In this document: positions 51,184-59,009 of the stretch, one piece after another
How the letters are laid out: each line of letters opens with the position of its first letter
How positions within the stretch are numbered: the stretch's first letter is position 1
NCBI GenBank assembly: GCA_024684395.1
Contig: JAIKWY010000121.1
Location: forward strand, 1-64,000
Origin: Oscillospiraceae bacterium
Lineage (GTDB): Bacteria; Bacillota; Clostridia; Oscillospirales; Ruminococcaceae
Direction of reading: 5' to 3'
Length of the DNA stretch: 64,000 nucleotides
Notes under the pieces: generated by a model
What the model was told of the DNA's origin: nothing
Databases searched by the model: none
Seen by the model: the letters and a program-made list of their open reading frames with translations, nothing else
Translations under genes and position numbers: made by a program

Positions 51184-51468
51184 TTATGATCCGGGTTCGA
51201 GTTGCTTTATGATCTTATAGCAATAGTGAAAGATCGTCACGCCGTAGCTGATCGTGGTCGTTGTCACGAGAAACCTCCGCTTTTCGCCGTTTTCCTCTAT
51301 GACAAGCTCCCCGGTCTCGCCGAATCCGGTGTGCAGATCGCTGTTCTTGATCTTGGTGATGAGCGTGAGGGAGTCGCCCTCGATCCGGTATTTCAGAATG
51401 CGGCACTTCCTGCCGTCCAGATAGACGGGGAAGTGCTGATCGAGCTTCTTCTGTCGCTTATCCGTCAT
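51184..51468 (-). CDS. Small hypothetical protein
   Basis: 94 aa. ATG at 51468 overlaps the stop of the DUF4291 gene (ATGA), so translation is coupled. Basic N-terminus (MTDKRQKKLDQHFPVYLDG), then beta-strand-like alternation (RFLVTTTTISYGVTIFHYCY). No family is recognised. Last gene of the operon. Confidence 0.75.
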   Translation of the reverse strand: MTDKRQKKLDQHFPVYLDGRKCRILKYRIEGDSLTLITKIKNSDLHTGFGETGELVIEENGEKRRFLVTTTTISYGVTIFHYCYKIIKQLEPGS

Positions 51469-52043
51469 CGCATTGCCAGCCTTTCCCGGACAGTCTCGTC
51501 CGTGACGGGATACAGCCGCTCCTGCGGGAGTTCGGCTGCGTCGAGCGTCCCGGCAAGACGCTGTGCGTTCCATGCCTTGACGAGCGGCGTCATGTCCTCG
51601 ATGCGGACGATGCCGCCGAGGAAGACATCCAGTGCCTTATCCCGGATGCCCATCTGGATCGCCCGTCTGCCGATGGGCTCGCCGTTCTGATCCCGTTCGG
51701 GATCCCACTGCACCCGCACGGGCGAGGATGCAAGCGTCTGCTTCCAGAGCGCCGGATCCGTGCCGTCCTCCGGATGCGACAGCACCGCCAGCCGCAGGAG
51801 CTCGTCAAACGCCTCCCGCCGCAGGTCGAGTGCGATCGTCATTTCCTGATCAGGCTTTTCGCACCAGCCGCAGCGGTACATCATCCACAGGAAGGACGGC
51901 TTGATCCAGGTCATGCGGCTCCGGCTGAAATGCCCGCCGAATGTCTGTAGCCGCAGCGCTTCGAGCGCAATGGCGGGCTTGTATGCCTGATAGACCCGGA
52001 TGGTCTGCGCATCATAGTGTGCATACACTTCTCGCTGTTCCAT
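51465..52043 (-). CDS. DUF4291 family protein
   Basis: 192 aa. ATG at 52043 is six bases after GAGG. The hallmark sequences of DUF4291 are present: RVYQAYKPAIALEALRLQTF, SRMTWIKPSFLWMMYRCGW and PVRVQWDPERD. Found in bacteria and fungi; the function is not known to me. It lies inside an operon with RNase Z and small zinc-ribbon proteins, with eight bases to the upstream gene. Confidence 0.9.
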   Translation of the reverse strand: MEQREVYAHYDAQTIRVYQAYKPAIALEALRLQTFGGHFSRSRMTWIKPSFLWMMYRCGWCEKPDQEMTIALDLRREAFDELLRLAVLSHPEDGTDPALWKQTLASSPVRVQWDPERDQNGEPIGRRAIQMGIRDKALDVFLGGIVRIEDMTPLVKAWNAQRLAGTLDAAELPQERLYPVTDETVRERLAMR

Positions 52044-52051
52044 AGCTTACC

Positions 52052-52216
52052 TCATGCGGCGTCCTGGTTCTTGTGCTTGGGATGCCGCTTGTAGACCTTC
52101 GCATTGTCCTCCCAGCGGGAGACAGGCTTCACACCGCCCCATGTGTTGCGGTTTTTCGCATTCAGCTCACGCTGCTTCTTCTTGCTCAGCTTCTCAAAAG
52201 GGACGAATTTATTCAT
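52052..52216 (-). CDS. 54-aa basic protein
   Basis: ATG at 52216 overlaps the stop of the upstream zinc-ribbon gene (ATGA), and GGAGGTG lies just upstream. Sequence features: MNKFVPFEKLSKKKQRELNA at the start, then TWGGVKPVSRW and a Lys/His-rich end (KRHPKHKN). No cysteine. The TWGGVKP stretch is typical of small hypothetical proteins that travel with such zinc-ribbon genes in Clostridia (from memory). Confidence 0.8.
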   Translation of the reverse strand: MNKFVPFEKLSKKKQRELNAKNRNTWGGVKPVSRWEDNAKVYKRHPKHKNQDAA

Positions 52217-52482
52217 GTTACACCTCCATCGTGTGTGTCTTCATATTGATTCATCGCCGCTGCACACTGCGCACAGCGGCCTTGTTCGTCAAGTGCCAGT
52301 TCGGGCATCATCTGCATGAGCTCACGCCGGATGACGCTGTTTTCATACTGTGGCTGCCGCAGCACGGGGCTATAGCCGGTGAAGCCGCAGAGCTTGCAGA
52401 TGTGGATATATTTCTTGGCGGATCTGTTCCATTTTTCGATATACAGGGAATGCCCCCGCCGGGTGTGCTTGCTGTGTGACAT
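52213..52482 (-). CDS. Small zinc-ribbon-like protein
   Basis: 89 aa. ATG at 52482, six bases after the RNase Z stop; no clear ribosome site, so coupling is likely. Two Cys pairs, CKLC (CKLCGFTGYSPVL) and CAQC (GRCAQCAAAMNQ), can build one zinc site. Basic N-terminus (SHSKHTRRGHSL). Function unknown. Confidence 0.75.
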   Translation of the reverse strand: MSHSKHTRRGHSLYIEKWNRSAKKYIHICKLCGFTGYSPVLRQPQYENSVIRRELMQMMPELALDEQGRCAQCAAAMNQYEDTHDGGVT

Positions 52483-52488
52483 GCCGGA

Positions 52489-53403
52489 TCACAGCGAGAT
52501 ATGTTCGCCGTCCTTGGAGATGTTCACGCCCGGATAGATCATCTGGAGCTCCTCCTCATAGACGTGCGGATCCTTTTCGGCAGGGCTGTAATGCGTCAGC
52601 CACAGGCGCTTTGCCTTGGCCTTGACCGCCAGACGGCAGGCGTCCTGCATGAGCATGTGCTTCTTCTCGTTCATGCTGTCCTTGCGTTCTTCGCTGCCCC
52701 ACATGCCTTCACAGATGAACAGGTCGGAGTCCTTCGCAAAATCAGCGATCGCCAGGATCGGCAGCGTGTCGGTCGTGTAGGTGACTTTCAGCGGCAGACG
52801 GGGCGGACCTGTCACGTCGGACGCCTTGATGAAGCGCCCGTCCGGCAGCCAGACATCTTCGCCGCTGTGCAGCGTTCTGTAAAACTGCACCGGGACTTCG
52901 AGTGCCTTTGCCTTATCCGGCAGAAATTCGGGCTTTTTCCCGAGCTCGATCTGATAGCCGAGACAGGGCGCCTGATGCGACAGCGGGAGCGTCCGCACCG
53001 TCAGCAGCGGGTCGATGTCGGTAAAATGCAGTTCCTGGGGCTTTTTCTCATTCAGGGGGATGATCTTCACATCGAACGGCAGTCCGCCTGTGACATACAG
53101 CAGATGCTTGACTGTCATGACAGTCGTGGTGCCGCAGTAGATCGGCAGCATTTCCTGCCGTCCGGTATTTCCGAGCGACAGCAGCAGCCCCGGCAGCCCG
53201 GTCACATGGTCGGCATGGAGATGGGTCAGGCAGATCGCAGAGATGCGGCTGAGTTTCAGACCGTGCTGTGCGAAGGCGACCTGCGTCCCCTCACCGCAGT
53301 CGATGAGGATCGCCTGTCCATTCTGCTCGTAGTATAAGCTGGTGAGAAAGCGGTTTTTCAGCGGCAGCATCCCGCCGGTGCCTAACAGTGTGATCTCGGG
53401 CAT
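52489..53403 (-). CDS. rnz: Ribonuclease Z
   Basis: 304 aa metallo-beta-lactamase-fold nuclease that trims tRNA 3' trailers. ATG at 53403 follows GGAGGG. MPEITLLGTGGMLPLKNR, the zinc motif THLHADHVTGLPGLL, LSHQAPCLGYQIE (third zinc region) and LTHYSP near the end match the RNase Z family. Expressed in an operon with a metallophosphoesterase 25 bp upstream. Confidence 0.93.
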   Translation of the reverse strand: MPEITLLGTGGMLPLKNRFLTSLYYEQNGQAILIDCGEGTQVAFAQHGLKLSRISAICLTHLHADHVTGLPGLLLSLGNTGRQEMLPIYCGTTTVMTVKHLLYVTGGLPFDVKIIPLNEKKPQELHFTDIDPLLTVRTLPLSHQAPCLGYQIELGKKPEFLPDKAKALEVPVQFYRTLHSGEDVWLPDGRFIKASDVTGPPRLPLKVTYTTDTLPILAIADFAKDSDLFICEGMWGSEERKDSMNEKKHMLMQDACRLAVKAKAKRLWLTHYSPAEKDPHVYEEELQMIYPGVNISKDGEHISL

Positions 53404-53428
53404 GGTAAAGCCCTCCTTTACGTGATAT

Positions 53429-53965
53429 TTAACAGGACTGTGTTATTTCCGCCAGCGTGCGGGGCGTGTAGTCCATATACGGCATCATACAGCCGACATT
53501 GTACGCCGCAGCCGGTATGCCGTGCTCCCGCAGCAGTGCGAGATACTGTCCGAACAGCGCCGCATCGGGGTTGTTGTGGACATGACCGTACAGATGTACA
53601 GCCCCACGGTACTGACCATCCCAGTTGGCGATCGGGTAATGGCTCAGGACGACTATCGTGCCCGCATCCTCGATCACGGCATAGTCCTTGATCCATATGC
53701 AGGTATCCCGCAGCAGGGGAGAGGGCTTGTCGTGGTTGCCGAGGATGAGGTATTTCCTGCCGGTAAGCTGGGAAAATACCTCGTCCCCGACCGTTCTTTT
53801 CCATGTATAATCGCCTAAGATGTAGACCTCGTCCTCCGGCGATACCGCAGCATTCCAGCGGCGGATGATCTCGCTGTGCATCTCGTCGAGCGTCTGAAAC
53901 GGCCGGCTGTCATGGCGCAGCACGTTCTGATGCCCGAGGTGCAGATCGGAGATATAGTACTTCAT
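53429..53965 (-). CDS. Metallophosphoesterase (YfcE/MPE-like)
   Basis: 178 aa. ATG at 53965 follows AAAGGA. Calcineurin-like motifs in order: DLHLGH (metal site, residues 6-11), GDYTWK (GDxx), GNHDK (GNHD, about 75), LSHYPI (H) and YGHVHN (GHxH). This set defines a two-metal phosphoesterase. The substrate is unknown; small members of this group act on nucleotides or RNA ends. Confidence 0.9.
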   Translation of the reverse strand: MKYYISDLHLGHQNVLRHDSRPFQTLDEMHSEIIRRWNAAVSPEDEVYILGDYTWKRTVGDEVFSQLTGRKYLILGNHDKPSPLLRDTCIWIKDYAVIEDAGTIVVLSHYPIANWDGQYRGAVHLYGHVHNNPDAALFGQYLALLREHGIPAAAYNVGCMMPYMDYTPRTLAEITQSC

Positions 53966-54033
53966 CGTCCATCCTTTCTTTCGGATAGCTTTGCAGCCTT
54001 TGCGTAGCATTGGCTGCAAGCGGTATAGCGCAT
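53962..54033 (-). CDS. Possible 23-aa CxxC peptide overlapping the metallophosphoesterase start
   Basis: ATG at 54033 to TGA at 53962-53964, overlapping the next ATG by ATGA as in the other couplings of this operon. It encodes MRYTACSQCYAKAAKLSERK plus three residues. In frame upstream the codons read KTWICGE before a TGA, so it may be the tail of a small CG..CxxC zinc-ribbon gene that has lost its front. No ribosome site is visible. Confidence 0.35.
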   Translation of the reverse strand: MRYTACSQCYAKAAKLSERKDGR

Positions 54034-54126
54034 TTCGCCGCAGATCCAGGTTTTTCCTTTTCAGAAGAAACTATGCGTGCGACCTGCCAGCGGGGGCTCC
54101 CCGCTGTGCGACCTGCCGGCGGTGGC

Positions 54127-55356
54127 TCACCGCTTCTTGAGCCACGGTGCTTCATCGCCGCCTGCCTTGAAGTTGTAAACAGGCTTGATGACTTCGAGGA
54201 TCTCGGCGGTATCGGCGATGTTCTGCATGATCTCGTCCATCGGCTTGTATGCCATCGGGCATTCGTCGAGGGTGTCACGGCTCACGGATGTGGTGTAGAT
54301 GCCCTCCATCTGTGCCCGGTATTCCTCCATCGAGCACTGCTGCTTTGCCTGCGACCGGGAGAGGATCCGCCCTGCGCCGTGCGGTGCCGAGCAGTTCCAG
54401 TCGGGATTGCCCTTGCCACGGCAGATCAGGCTGCCGTCCCGCATGTTGATCGGGATGAGCAAAATCTCGCCTGCCTGCGCCGAAACAGCGCCCTTCCGGA
54501 GGATGCCACGCTCGATGTCGATATAGTTGTGGATCGTGGTGAACTGCTCCTCCACATGCCAGCCCATGCCCTTGACGATGACATCCGTCATTGCCTGCCG
54601 GTTGATGCGGGCAAAGGTCTGCACGATCGCCATGTCATGCAGATACTGCTCAAACAGCTCGCCCTCGCAGTATGCCAGCTCGTAGGGGATGGCAGTGCGC
54701 TTGGTCGCCTTGAGCTTGGTGAGCTCCTTCTGGATCTGCTTCTCCTTGCCCTCTGCCTTGAGACGGGCGATGAGCTCCTTCTGGGAGATCGTGTCCGAGC
54801 CGTTCAGCCGGCGGTATGCCTCATTCTGGTACCAGCTTGCGACCTCCACGCCGAGGTGGCGGGAGCCGGAATGGATCACCAGACAGAGGGTGCCGTCCTC
54901 CCGGCGGTCAAGCTCGATGAAGTGATTGCCACCGCCGAGGGTACCGATGCTCGAAAGCGCCCGGTCTGCCTTGATGTGGCGGTAGCAGCAGAGCTGCGTC
55001 AGTTCGATCTTCTCCGCATAGCGGTGTACCTTGTCACGGACTGCAAAGCCGGACGGGACCTCCCGGCGGATGAGCTTGTCGAGCTGCTGCGGCTCGAAGC
55101 GTGTTTCACGGATCATGGTGGTCTCCATGCCGCAGCCGATGTCCACGCCCACCAGATTGGGGACTGCCTTGTCGGTGACGGTCATGGTGGTGCCGACGGT
55201 ACAGCCCTTTCCGGCATGGACGTCCGGCATGATGCAGATCTTCAAACCCGCTGCAAACGGCTGGTTGCAGAGCTGCTGGATCTGTCCGACAGCAGAGCTG
55301 TCAATGTTGTCTGTATAGACGGTGGCGCAGGTGTATGCACCCTGTATCGTGAACAT
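54127..55356 (-). CDS. rtcB: RNA-splicing ligase RtcB
   Basis: 409 aa. ATG at 55356 is five bases after AGGAGG. RtcB joins 2',3'-cyclic phosphate (or 3'-phosphate) to 5'-OH RNA ends with GTP and manganese. Motifs: MPDVHAGKGCTVG, VGVDIGCGM (metal Cys), GTLGGGNHFIE, HSGSRHLG and the guanylylated His in APHGAGRILSR. The length is that of the short bacterial RtcB. It stands upstream of RNase Z and a phosphoesterase, giving the region an RNA-end theme. A terminator-ended minigene lies directly upstream. Confidence 0.95.
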   Translation of the reverse strand: MFTIQGAYTCATVYTDNIDSSAVGQIQQLCNQPFAAGLKICIMPDVHAGKGCTVGTTMTVTDKAVPNLVGVDIGCGMETTMIRETRFEPQQLDKLIRREVPSGFAVRDKVHRYAEKIELTQLCCYRHIKADRALSSIGTLGGGNHFIELDRREDGTLCLVIHSGSRHLGVEVASWYQNEAYRRLNGSDTISQKELIARLKAEGKEKQIQKELTKLKATKRTAIPYELAYCEGELFEQYLHDMAIVQTFARINRQAMTDVIVKGMGWHVEEQFTTIHNYIDIERGILRKGAVSAQAGEILLIPINMRDGSLICRGKGNPDWNCSAPHGAGRILSRSQAKQQCSMEEYRAQMEGIYTTSVSRDTLDECPMAYKPMDEIMQNIADTAEILEVIKPVYNFKAGGDEAPWLKKR

Positions 55357-55398
55357 GATGTCCTCCTGTTCTGCCGCCCTCTACCTCCGAATGCGTAC

Positions 55399-55431
55399 AA
55401 AAAGGGCGCTCCTGTGACCACAGAAGCGCCC
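55399..55431 (-). terminator. Terminator between the His-rich minigene and rtcB
   Basis: Stem 55404-55416 with 55419-55431 (GGGCGCT and AGCGCCC outer arm, CTGTG and CACAG inner arm), then five T on the minus strand (55399-55403). It ends 43 bp before the rtcB start, so it can serve the minigene alone or act as an attenuator for rtcB. Confidence 0.88.
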
Positions 55432-55457
55432 GATCAGGTGCAATTCAGCTCAGAAGC

Positions 55458-55556
55458 CTATGCCTCACACTCCGGAGGGCAGACGGCTGTCGTGTGTTCT
55501 GTGTGATAACGATGAAATTGTCCGGTGATATGGCTGTATTTATAACTGGAAATCAT
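55458..55556 (-). CDS. 32-aa His-rich peptide, possible leader peptide of rtcB
   Basis: ATG at 55556 is seven bases after AAGGAGG and 63 nt from a full-consensus -10. The peptide begins MISSYKYSHITGQFHRYHTE and ends CPPECEA; five of 32 residues are His, four of them between positions 9 and 21. A strong terminator follows 27 bp downstream and rtcB comes next. The arrangement (promoter, short frame, terminator, gene) is that of a transcription attenuator. It could equally be an independent microprotein. Confidence 0.6.
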   Translation of the reverse strand: MISSYKYSHITGQFHRYHTEHTTAVCPPECEA

Positions 55557-55618
55557 AACGCTGCCTCCTTTCTCAAAAAAATCATGATCATTGCCCATTG
55601 GGACTATGGGACGGTTTT

Positions 55619-55647
55619 ATTATAGCATACGCATTCCGGGTTGTCAA
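55619..55647 (-). promoter_or_regulatory. Promoter of the His-rich minigene/rtcB
   Basis: Minus strand: TTGACA (55642-55647), 17 bp, TATAAT (55619-55624), both consensus. Confidence 0.9.
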
Positions 55648-55665
55648 GGGGTTATGCAAAATTTT

Positions 55666-56208
55666 TCAGGATATATACCCGGTCGTCGTCAGCATCAGCG
55701 ACTTCATGACGGTGAAAAACTCGTCACGGTGCTCCGCATAGGTCGAGGTATTGGACTTGCAGGTGACGATGAACATGCTCTGCCCGTCCGTCACATAGCC
55801 GGCAAGTACGGTCATATCCGCCTCGGCGTTCTCCCCGAGGGTATAGCGAAATTCGAGCGTCTGCACGCTGGCATTCACGCAGTCAACGGTATCATTGCTC
55901 AGCACTTCGACGGTCGCTGCGACCTGCTGGTACTGTTTCAGTGCCGTGATCGAATAGTCATAGGTCGAATCGAAGGGACCGTTCTTGTCCTCGGTGATGA
56001 TGATGCTCGCATCGTCCTTCTTGTAAAACTCCTCGCAGAGCTCCGAGGAAGTCGTCTCATAGCCCTCGGGGATGTCCACCTTGATGTCCGGCAGCGGCAG
56101 TGCCTCATAGACCGGGATCTGTGTCGGTTCCTGGTTCTTTTCCTTAGCGCTGCAGCCCGTCAGGAGCATTGCCCCCAGACACAGGCAGCACAGCAGTCTG
56201 TATTTCAT
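55666..56208 (-). CDS. Lipoprotein of unknown function
   Basis: 180 aa. ATG at 56208 is seven bases after GGAGG. Lipoprotein signal with lipobox LTGC (MKYRLLCCLCLGAMLLTGC; C19 lipidated). A mature domain of about 160 residues with PDIKVDIPEGYETTSSELCE and a C-terminal MFIVTCKSNTSTYAEHRDEF helps place it with PsbP/LpqN-like secreted domains that measure small ligands, but this is only a resemblance. Monocistronic. Confidence 0.8.
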   Translation of the reverse strand: MKYRLLCCLCLGAMLLTGCSAKEKNQEPTQIPVYEALPLPDIKVDIPEGYETTSSELCEEFYKKDDASIIITEDKNGPFDSTYDYSITALKQYQQVAATVEVLSNDTVDCVNASVQTLEFRYTLGENAEADMTVLAGYVTDGQSMFIVTCKSNTSTYAEHRDEFFTVMKSLMLTTTGYIS

Positions 56209-56438
56209 AGATATGCCTCCTCCGCCTTGCAGGGCGGTCAAAAAATAAGAGCGCAAAGCCCGACATGAAGACGCCCCGTAAGGCGGTCTTTTCCAAAAAG
56301 AACTACATTGAAGCCACCCTGTGCGGCAGTCTCTCAAACAGCCCGGCATGAAGCCCCTGCGAAGCATGGCTCCATACGGACAGAAAGGCAAGCCCAGCCG
56401 CCGAAAGCATAAGCTGCCGGCAGGGGCTCTCCGTGTGA
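56209..56438. other. Gap between the lipoprotein gene and rnpB
   Basis: No convincing gene. One hairpin near 56270-56296 (AAGAC..GGTCTT with TTTTCC after it on the plus strand) is the only structure I can point to. A Lys/Arg-rich frame on the plus strand near 56340-56440 has no ribosome site. Confidence 0.4.
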
Positions 56439-56782
56439 CCAGACCGATAAGCCGGGTTCTGTCGTGTGCGATAATTTATCTACGCCATAGGTCGCCCTAT
56501 GGCTGGAGCCGCCCTGATCCTGACCGCCCGCCGAGCCAGCGTTGTGACGGAGGATCCCATGAGGCGTTGCATCGGATAGGGTTTACACAGCAGTACAGTC
56601 TCCTGTACTCTGGTGAGCTCTTACCTCACCATTCCACCCTCACCGCACGGATGCGGCAGTTTCTTTTCTGTTGCACTTGCCCTAAGGTCGCCCTCGGCTG
56701 CCGTTAGCAGCTATCCTGCTCTGTGATGCCCGGACTTTCCTCATGAACTAAAACGTCCACGCTATCGCATAGTCTGCTCACA
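56439..56782 (-). ncRNA. rnpB: RNase P RNA (class A type)
   Basis: Minus strand, about 344 nt; ends are approximate. Universally conserved segments read in order: GAGGAAAGTCCGGGC near the 5' end, CAGGATAGCTGCTAACGGC, the GGCGACCTTAGGGCAAGTGC stretch, then GGTGAGGTAAGAGCTCACC, and near the 3' end ACAGAACCCGGCTTATCGG. These build the P4 helix and the CCA-binding region of the ribozyme that matures tRNA 5' ends. The promoter at 56788-56816 places the transcript start at about 56782. Confidence 0.95.
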
Positions 56783-56787
56783 GGTCT

Positions 56788-56816
56788 ATTATACACGATT
56801 TTGGAGGAAATGTCAA
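56788..56816 (-). promoter_or_regulatory. rnpB promoter
   Basis: Minus strand: TTGACA (56811-56816), 17 bp, TATAAT (56788-56793). Confidence 0.92.
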
Positions 56817-56936
56817 GTGTGGGGAGGAGGGGCGCACGGGGATCAGTTCTGCAAGCTCGTTCAATAGGAAAAGTATTCTTTTCCCCCCACCCCTTGCGCC
56901 CGACAATTGATCCACCTGTTCTATGCGCACTTCCCC

Positions 56937-56965
56937 TTGACAAAAATCGACCGATGTGCTATACT
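56937..56965 (+). promoter_or_regulatory. Promoter of the sirtuin/ADP-ribosylglycohydrolase operon
   Basis: TTGACA (56937-56942), 17 bp, TATACT (56960-56965). The leader to the sirtuin start is about 190 nt and contains several hairpins, including CCCCCGG..CCGGGGG just after the start site (56983-56998). Confidence 0.85.
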
Positions 56966-57056
56966 ATAGACAGAACCACAGCCCCCGGATCCCGGGGGTA
57001 TCCGCATCTTTGTCTGATGCCTGATAGTGCCGAATACCAGTCATTCCGCTCATTGC

Positions 57057-57081
57057 AGCCGCTCCGCCGGGGCGGCTTTTT
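57057..57081 (+). terminator. Terminator-like hairpin in the sirtuin leader
   Basis: Stem AGCCGCTCC (57057-57065) with GGGGCGGCT (57069-57077), three-base loop, then TTTTT. It lies mid-leader, 80 bp before the sirtuin start codon and 85 bp after the transcript start, so readthrough must be controlled. A second stem (CCCGC..GCGGG, about 57108-57122) and a GGATC element that could pair with GATCC beside the ribosome site follow. Confidence 0.75.
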
Positions 57082-57160
57082 AGCACACGGATCAGCATGT
57101 TTCCCGCCGGATGCGGGGGATCCACATAGCCATCTAACCATATGAAAGGAGCGATCCACA

Positions 57161-57889
57161 ATGACCCAACAGCAGCATGACCAGTTACAGTCCATCATCC
57201 GGAATGCCCGCAGGCTCGTCTTTTTCGGCGGCGCCGGCGTCTCCACCGAGAGCGGCATCCCGGACTTCCGCAGCGTGGACGGGCTGTACAACCAGAAGTA
57301 CAAATTCCCGCCCGAGACCATCCTCTCCCGCACGTTCTTTGACCGGCACACGGAGGAGTTCTACCGCTTCTACCGGGACAAGATGCTCTGCCTCGATGCA
57401 AAGCCCAATGCTGCGCACAAAAAGCTCGCCGAGCTCGAAGATGCCGGCATCCTCTCCTGCATCGTGACCCAGAACATCGACGGTCTGCATCAGGCTGCCG
57501 GGAGCCGTACCGTGGACGAGCTGCATGGCTCCGTTCACCGGAATTACTGCATGAAATGCGGCGCTCTGTATGATGCGGCGTGGATCCTCCACAGCGAGGG
57601 CATCCCACGCTGTGAGCAGTGCGGCGGGCTGGTCAAGCCGGATGTGGTATTCTATGAGGAGGGTCTGCCGAATGATACCGTGGACCATGCCGTGCAGTCC
57701 ATTGCACAGGCGGATGTGCTCATCGTCGGCGGCACCTCGCTGAATGTCTATCCGGCGGCGGGCTTCCTGCGCTATTTCCACGGGAGCCACCTCATCATCA
57801 TGAACCGGGATGCCACCTCTGCCGATGATCAGGCGGATCTCATCATCCGTGACAAGATCGGCGAGGCGCTTTCCACTGTAGAGCTATAA
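57161..57889 (+). CDS. NAD-dependent protein deacylase, Sir2 family
   Basis: 242 aa. ATG at 57161 follows AAAGGAG. Sirtuin core: GAGVSTESGIPDFRS (NAD binding), TQNIDGLH (catalytic region), ELHGS with the catalytic His, zinc site CMKC..CEQC, and GGTSLNVYPAAGF. It removes acyl groups from Lys, making O-acyl-ADP-ribose and nicotinamide. It lies 27 bp before an ADP-ribosylglycohydrolase gene in the same operon; sirtuins of this kind sometimes ADP-ribosylate instead, which the partner could reverse. Confidence 0.95.
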   Translation: MTQQQHDQLQSIIRNARRLVFFGGAGVSTESGIPDFRSVDGLYNQKYKFPPETILSRTFFDRHTEEFYRFYRDKMLCLDAKPNAAHKKLAELEDAGILSCIVTQNIDGLHQAAGSRTVDELHGSVHRNYCMKCGALYDAAWILHSEGIPRCEQCGGLVKPDVVFYEEGLPNDTVDHAVQSIAQADVLIVGGTSLNVYPAAGFLRYFHGSHLIIMNRDATSADDQADLIIRDKIGEALSTVEL

Positions 57890-57916
57890 ATAGAGAAAAC
57901 CAAGGAGGACAACACT

Positions 57917-58927
57917 ATGATACTTGACCGCTGTCAGGGCTGTCTCATCGGCGGAGCTGCCGGTGATGCGCTCGGCTATGAGATCGAATTTGACCGTCTG
58001 CGTGAGATCGTCAAGCGCTATGGCAAGGAAGGCATCACGGAATATGAACTGCACAACGGAAAGGCGCTCGTCTCGGATGATACCCAGATGACGCTCTTCA
58101 CCGCCGAGGGACTGCTCTTAGCGGAGGAAAGCTCCTTCGCAGGCTACCGTGCGGGGATCCGGCGTGCCTACATGGACTGGATCCGCACGCAGTATGAGCA
58201 TTTTCCGCTACAGGATGCACAGGCGGCGCACTCGAAGCTGCTCCGGATCCCGGAGCTGTTCGCATGGCGAGCCCCCGGCAACACCTGCCTGAGCGCCATC
58301 GAGGGCGGATGTGACGGGTCTGTCGCAGAGCCGGTCAACCAGAGCAAGGGCTGCGGCGGCGTGATGCGTGTGGCGCCGATCGGGCTGCTCTCCCCGGACA
58401 AGCTGCCGGAGGACGAAGCCGACCGCCTCGGCGCAGAGGCTGCGGCGCTGACACATGGGCATGATCTCGGCTATCTGCCGGCAATGGTGCTCGTGCATAT
58501 GGTGCGCAAGCTGGTCTATGCGGATATGACGATGCACGAAGCGGCAGAGAGCGCCATTGCAGCGATGGAGCGGCTCTATCCGAAGGCAAAGCATCTCAAG
58601 GATCTCACCAAGCTGCTCGGGACAGCCGTCAAGCTGGCGGACGATCCCAAGATCACGCCCGTCAAGGCATACAAGACGCTCGGTGAAGGCTGGGTCGGCG
58701 ACGAAGCGCTCGCCGTGGCGCTGTTCTGTGCCGTGCGCTATGAGGAGGACTTCGACGGTGCCATGATCGCCTCGGTCAACCACGACGGCGACAGCGATTC
58801 CACCGGTGCCGTCTGCGGCAATCTGCTCGGCGCAAGGCTCGGACTGAATGCGATCCCGCAGAAATACATCCTCGACCTCGAACTGCGCAGCACGCTCATG
58901 CAGATGGGCGCATCGCTGGCAGGATGA
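57917..58927 (+). CDS. ADP-ribosylglycohydrolase (DraG family)
   Basis: 336 aa. ATG at 57917 follows AAGGAGG. The two metal-binding motifs of the family are intact: SDDTQMTLF (about 55) and NHDGDSDSTGAVCGNLLGA (about 290). The opening CQGCLIGGAAGDALG is also typical. It removes ADP-ribose from protein side chains, or acts on free ADP-ribose derivatives such as the O-acyl-ADP-ribose released by sirtuins. The pairing with Sir2 supports either view. Confidence 0.95.
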   Translation: MILDRCQGCLIGGAAGDALGYEIEFDRLREIVKRYGKEGITEYELHNGKALVSDDTQMTLFTAEGLLLAEESSFAGYRAGIRRAYMDWIRTQYEHFPLQDAQAAHSKLLRIPELFAWRAPGNTCLSAIEGGCDGSVAEPVNQSKGCGGVMRVAPIGLLSPDKLPEDEADRLGAEAAALTHGHDLGYLPAMVLVHMVRKLVYADMTMHEAAESAIAAMERLYPKAKHLKDLTKLLGTAVKLADDPKITPVKAYKTLGEGWVGDEALAVALFCAVRYEEDFDGAMIASVNHDGDSDSTGAVCGNLLGARLGLNAIPQKYILDLELRSTLMQMGASLAG

Positions 58928-58945
58928 TCCATCAAAATACCAAAA

Positions 58946-58988
58946 AGCAGCCCTGCACGTTCCGGAACGGCAGGGCTGCTCTGTTTTT
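58946..58988. terminator. Terminator of the sirtuin operon
   Basis: 11-bp stem AGCAGCCCTGC (58946-58956) with GCAGGGCTGCT (58970-58980), then CTGTTTTT. The A-run on the other side lets it end the convergent LRR gene too. Confidence 0.93.
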
Positions 58989-59009
58989 ACATATGTGATG
59001 CGGCAGGGA

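Noticed and set aside
56321-56707. Lys/Arg-rich plus-strand frame over rnpB
   Set aside because: No ribosome site, and it runs through the RNase P RNA gene on the other strand.
56972-57160. T-box or known riboswitch in the sirtuin leader
   Set aside because: No T-box AGGGTGG-type sequence or other class signature; only a terminator-bearing leader can be claimed.
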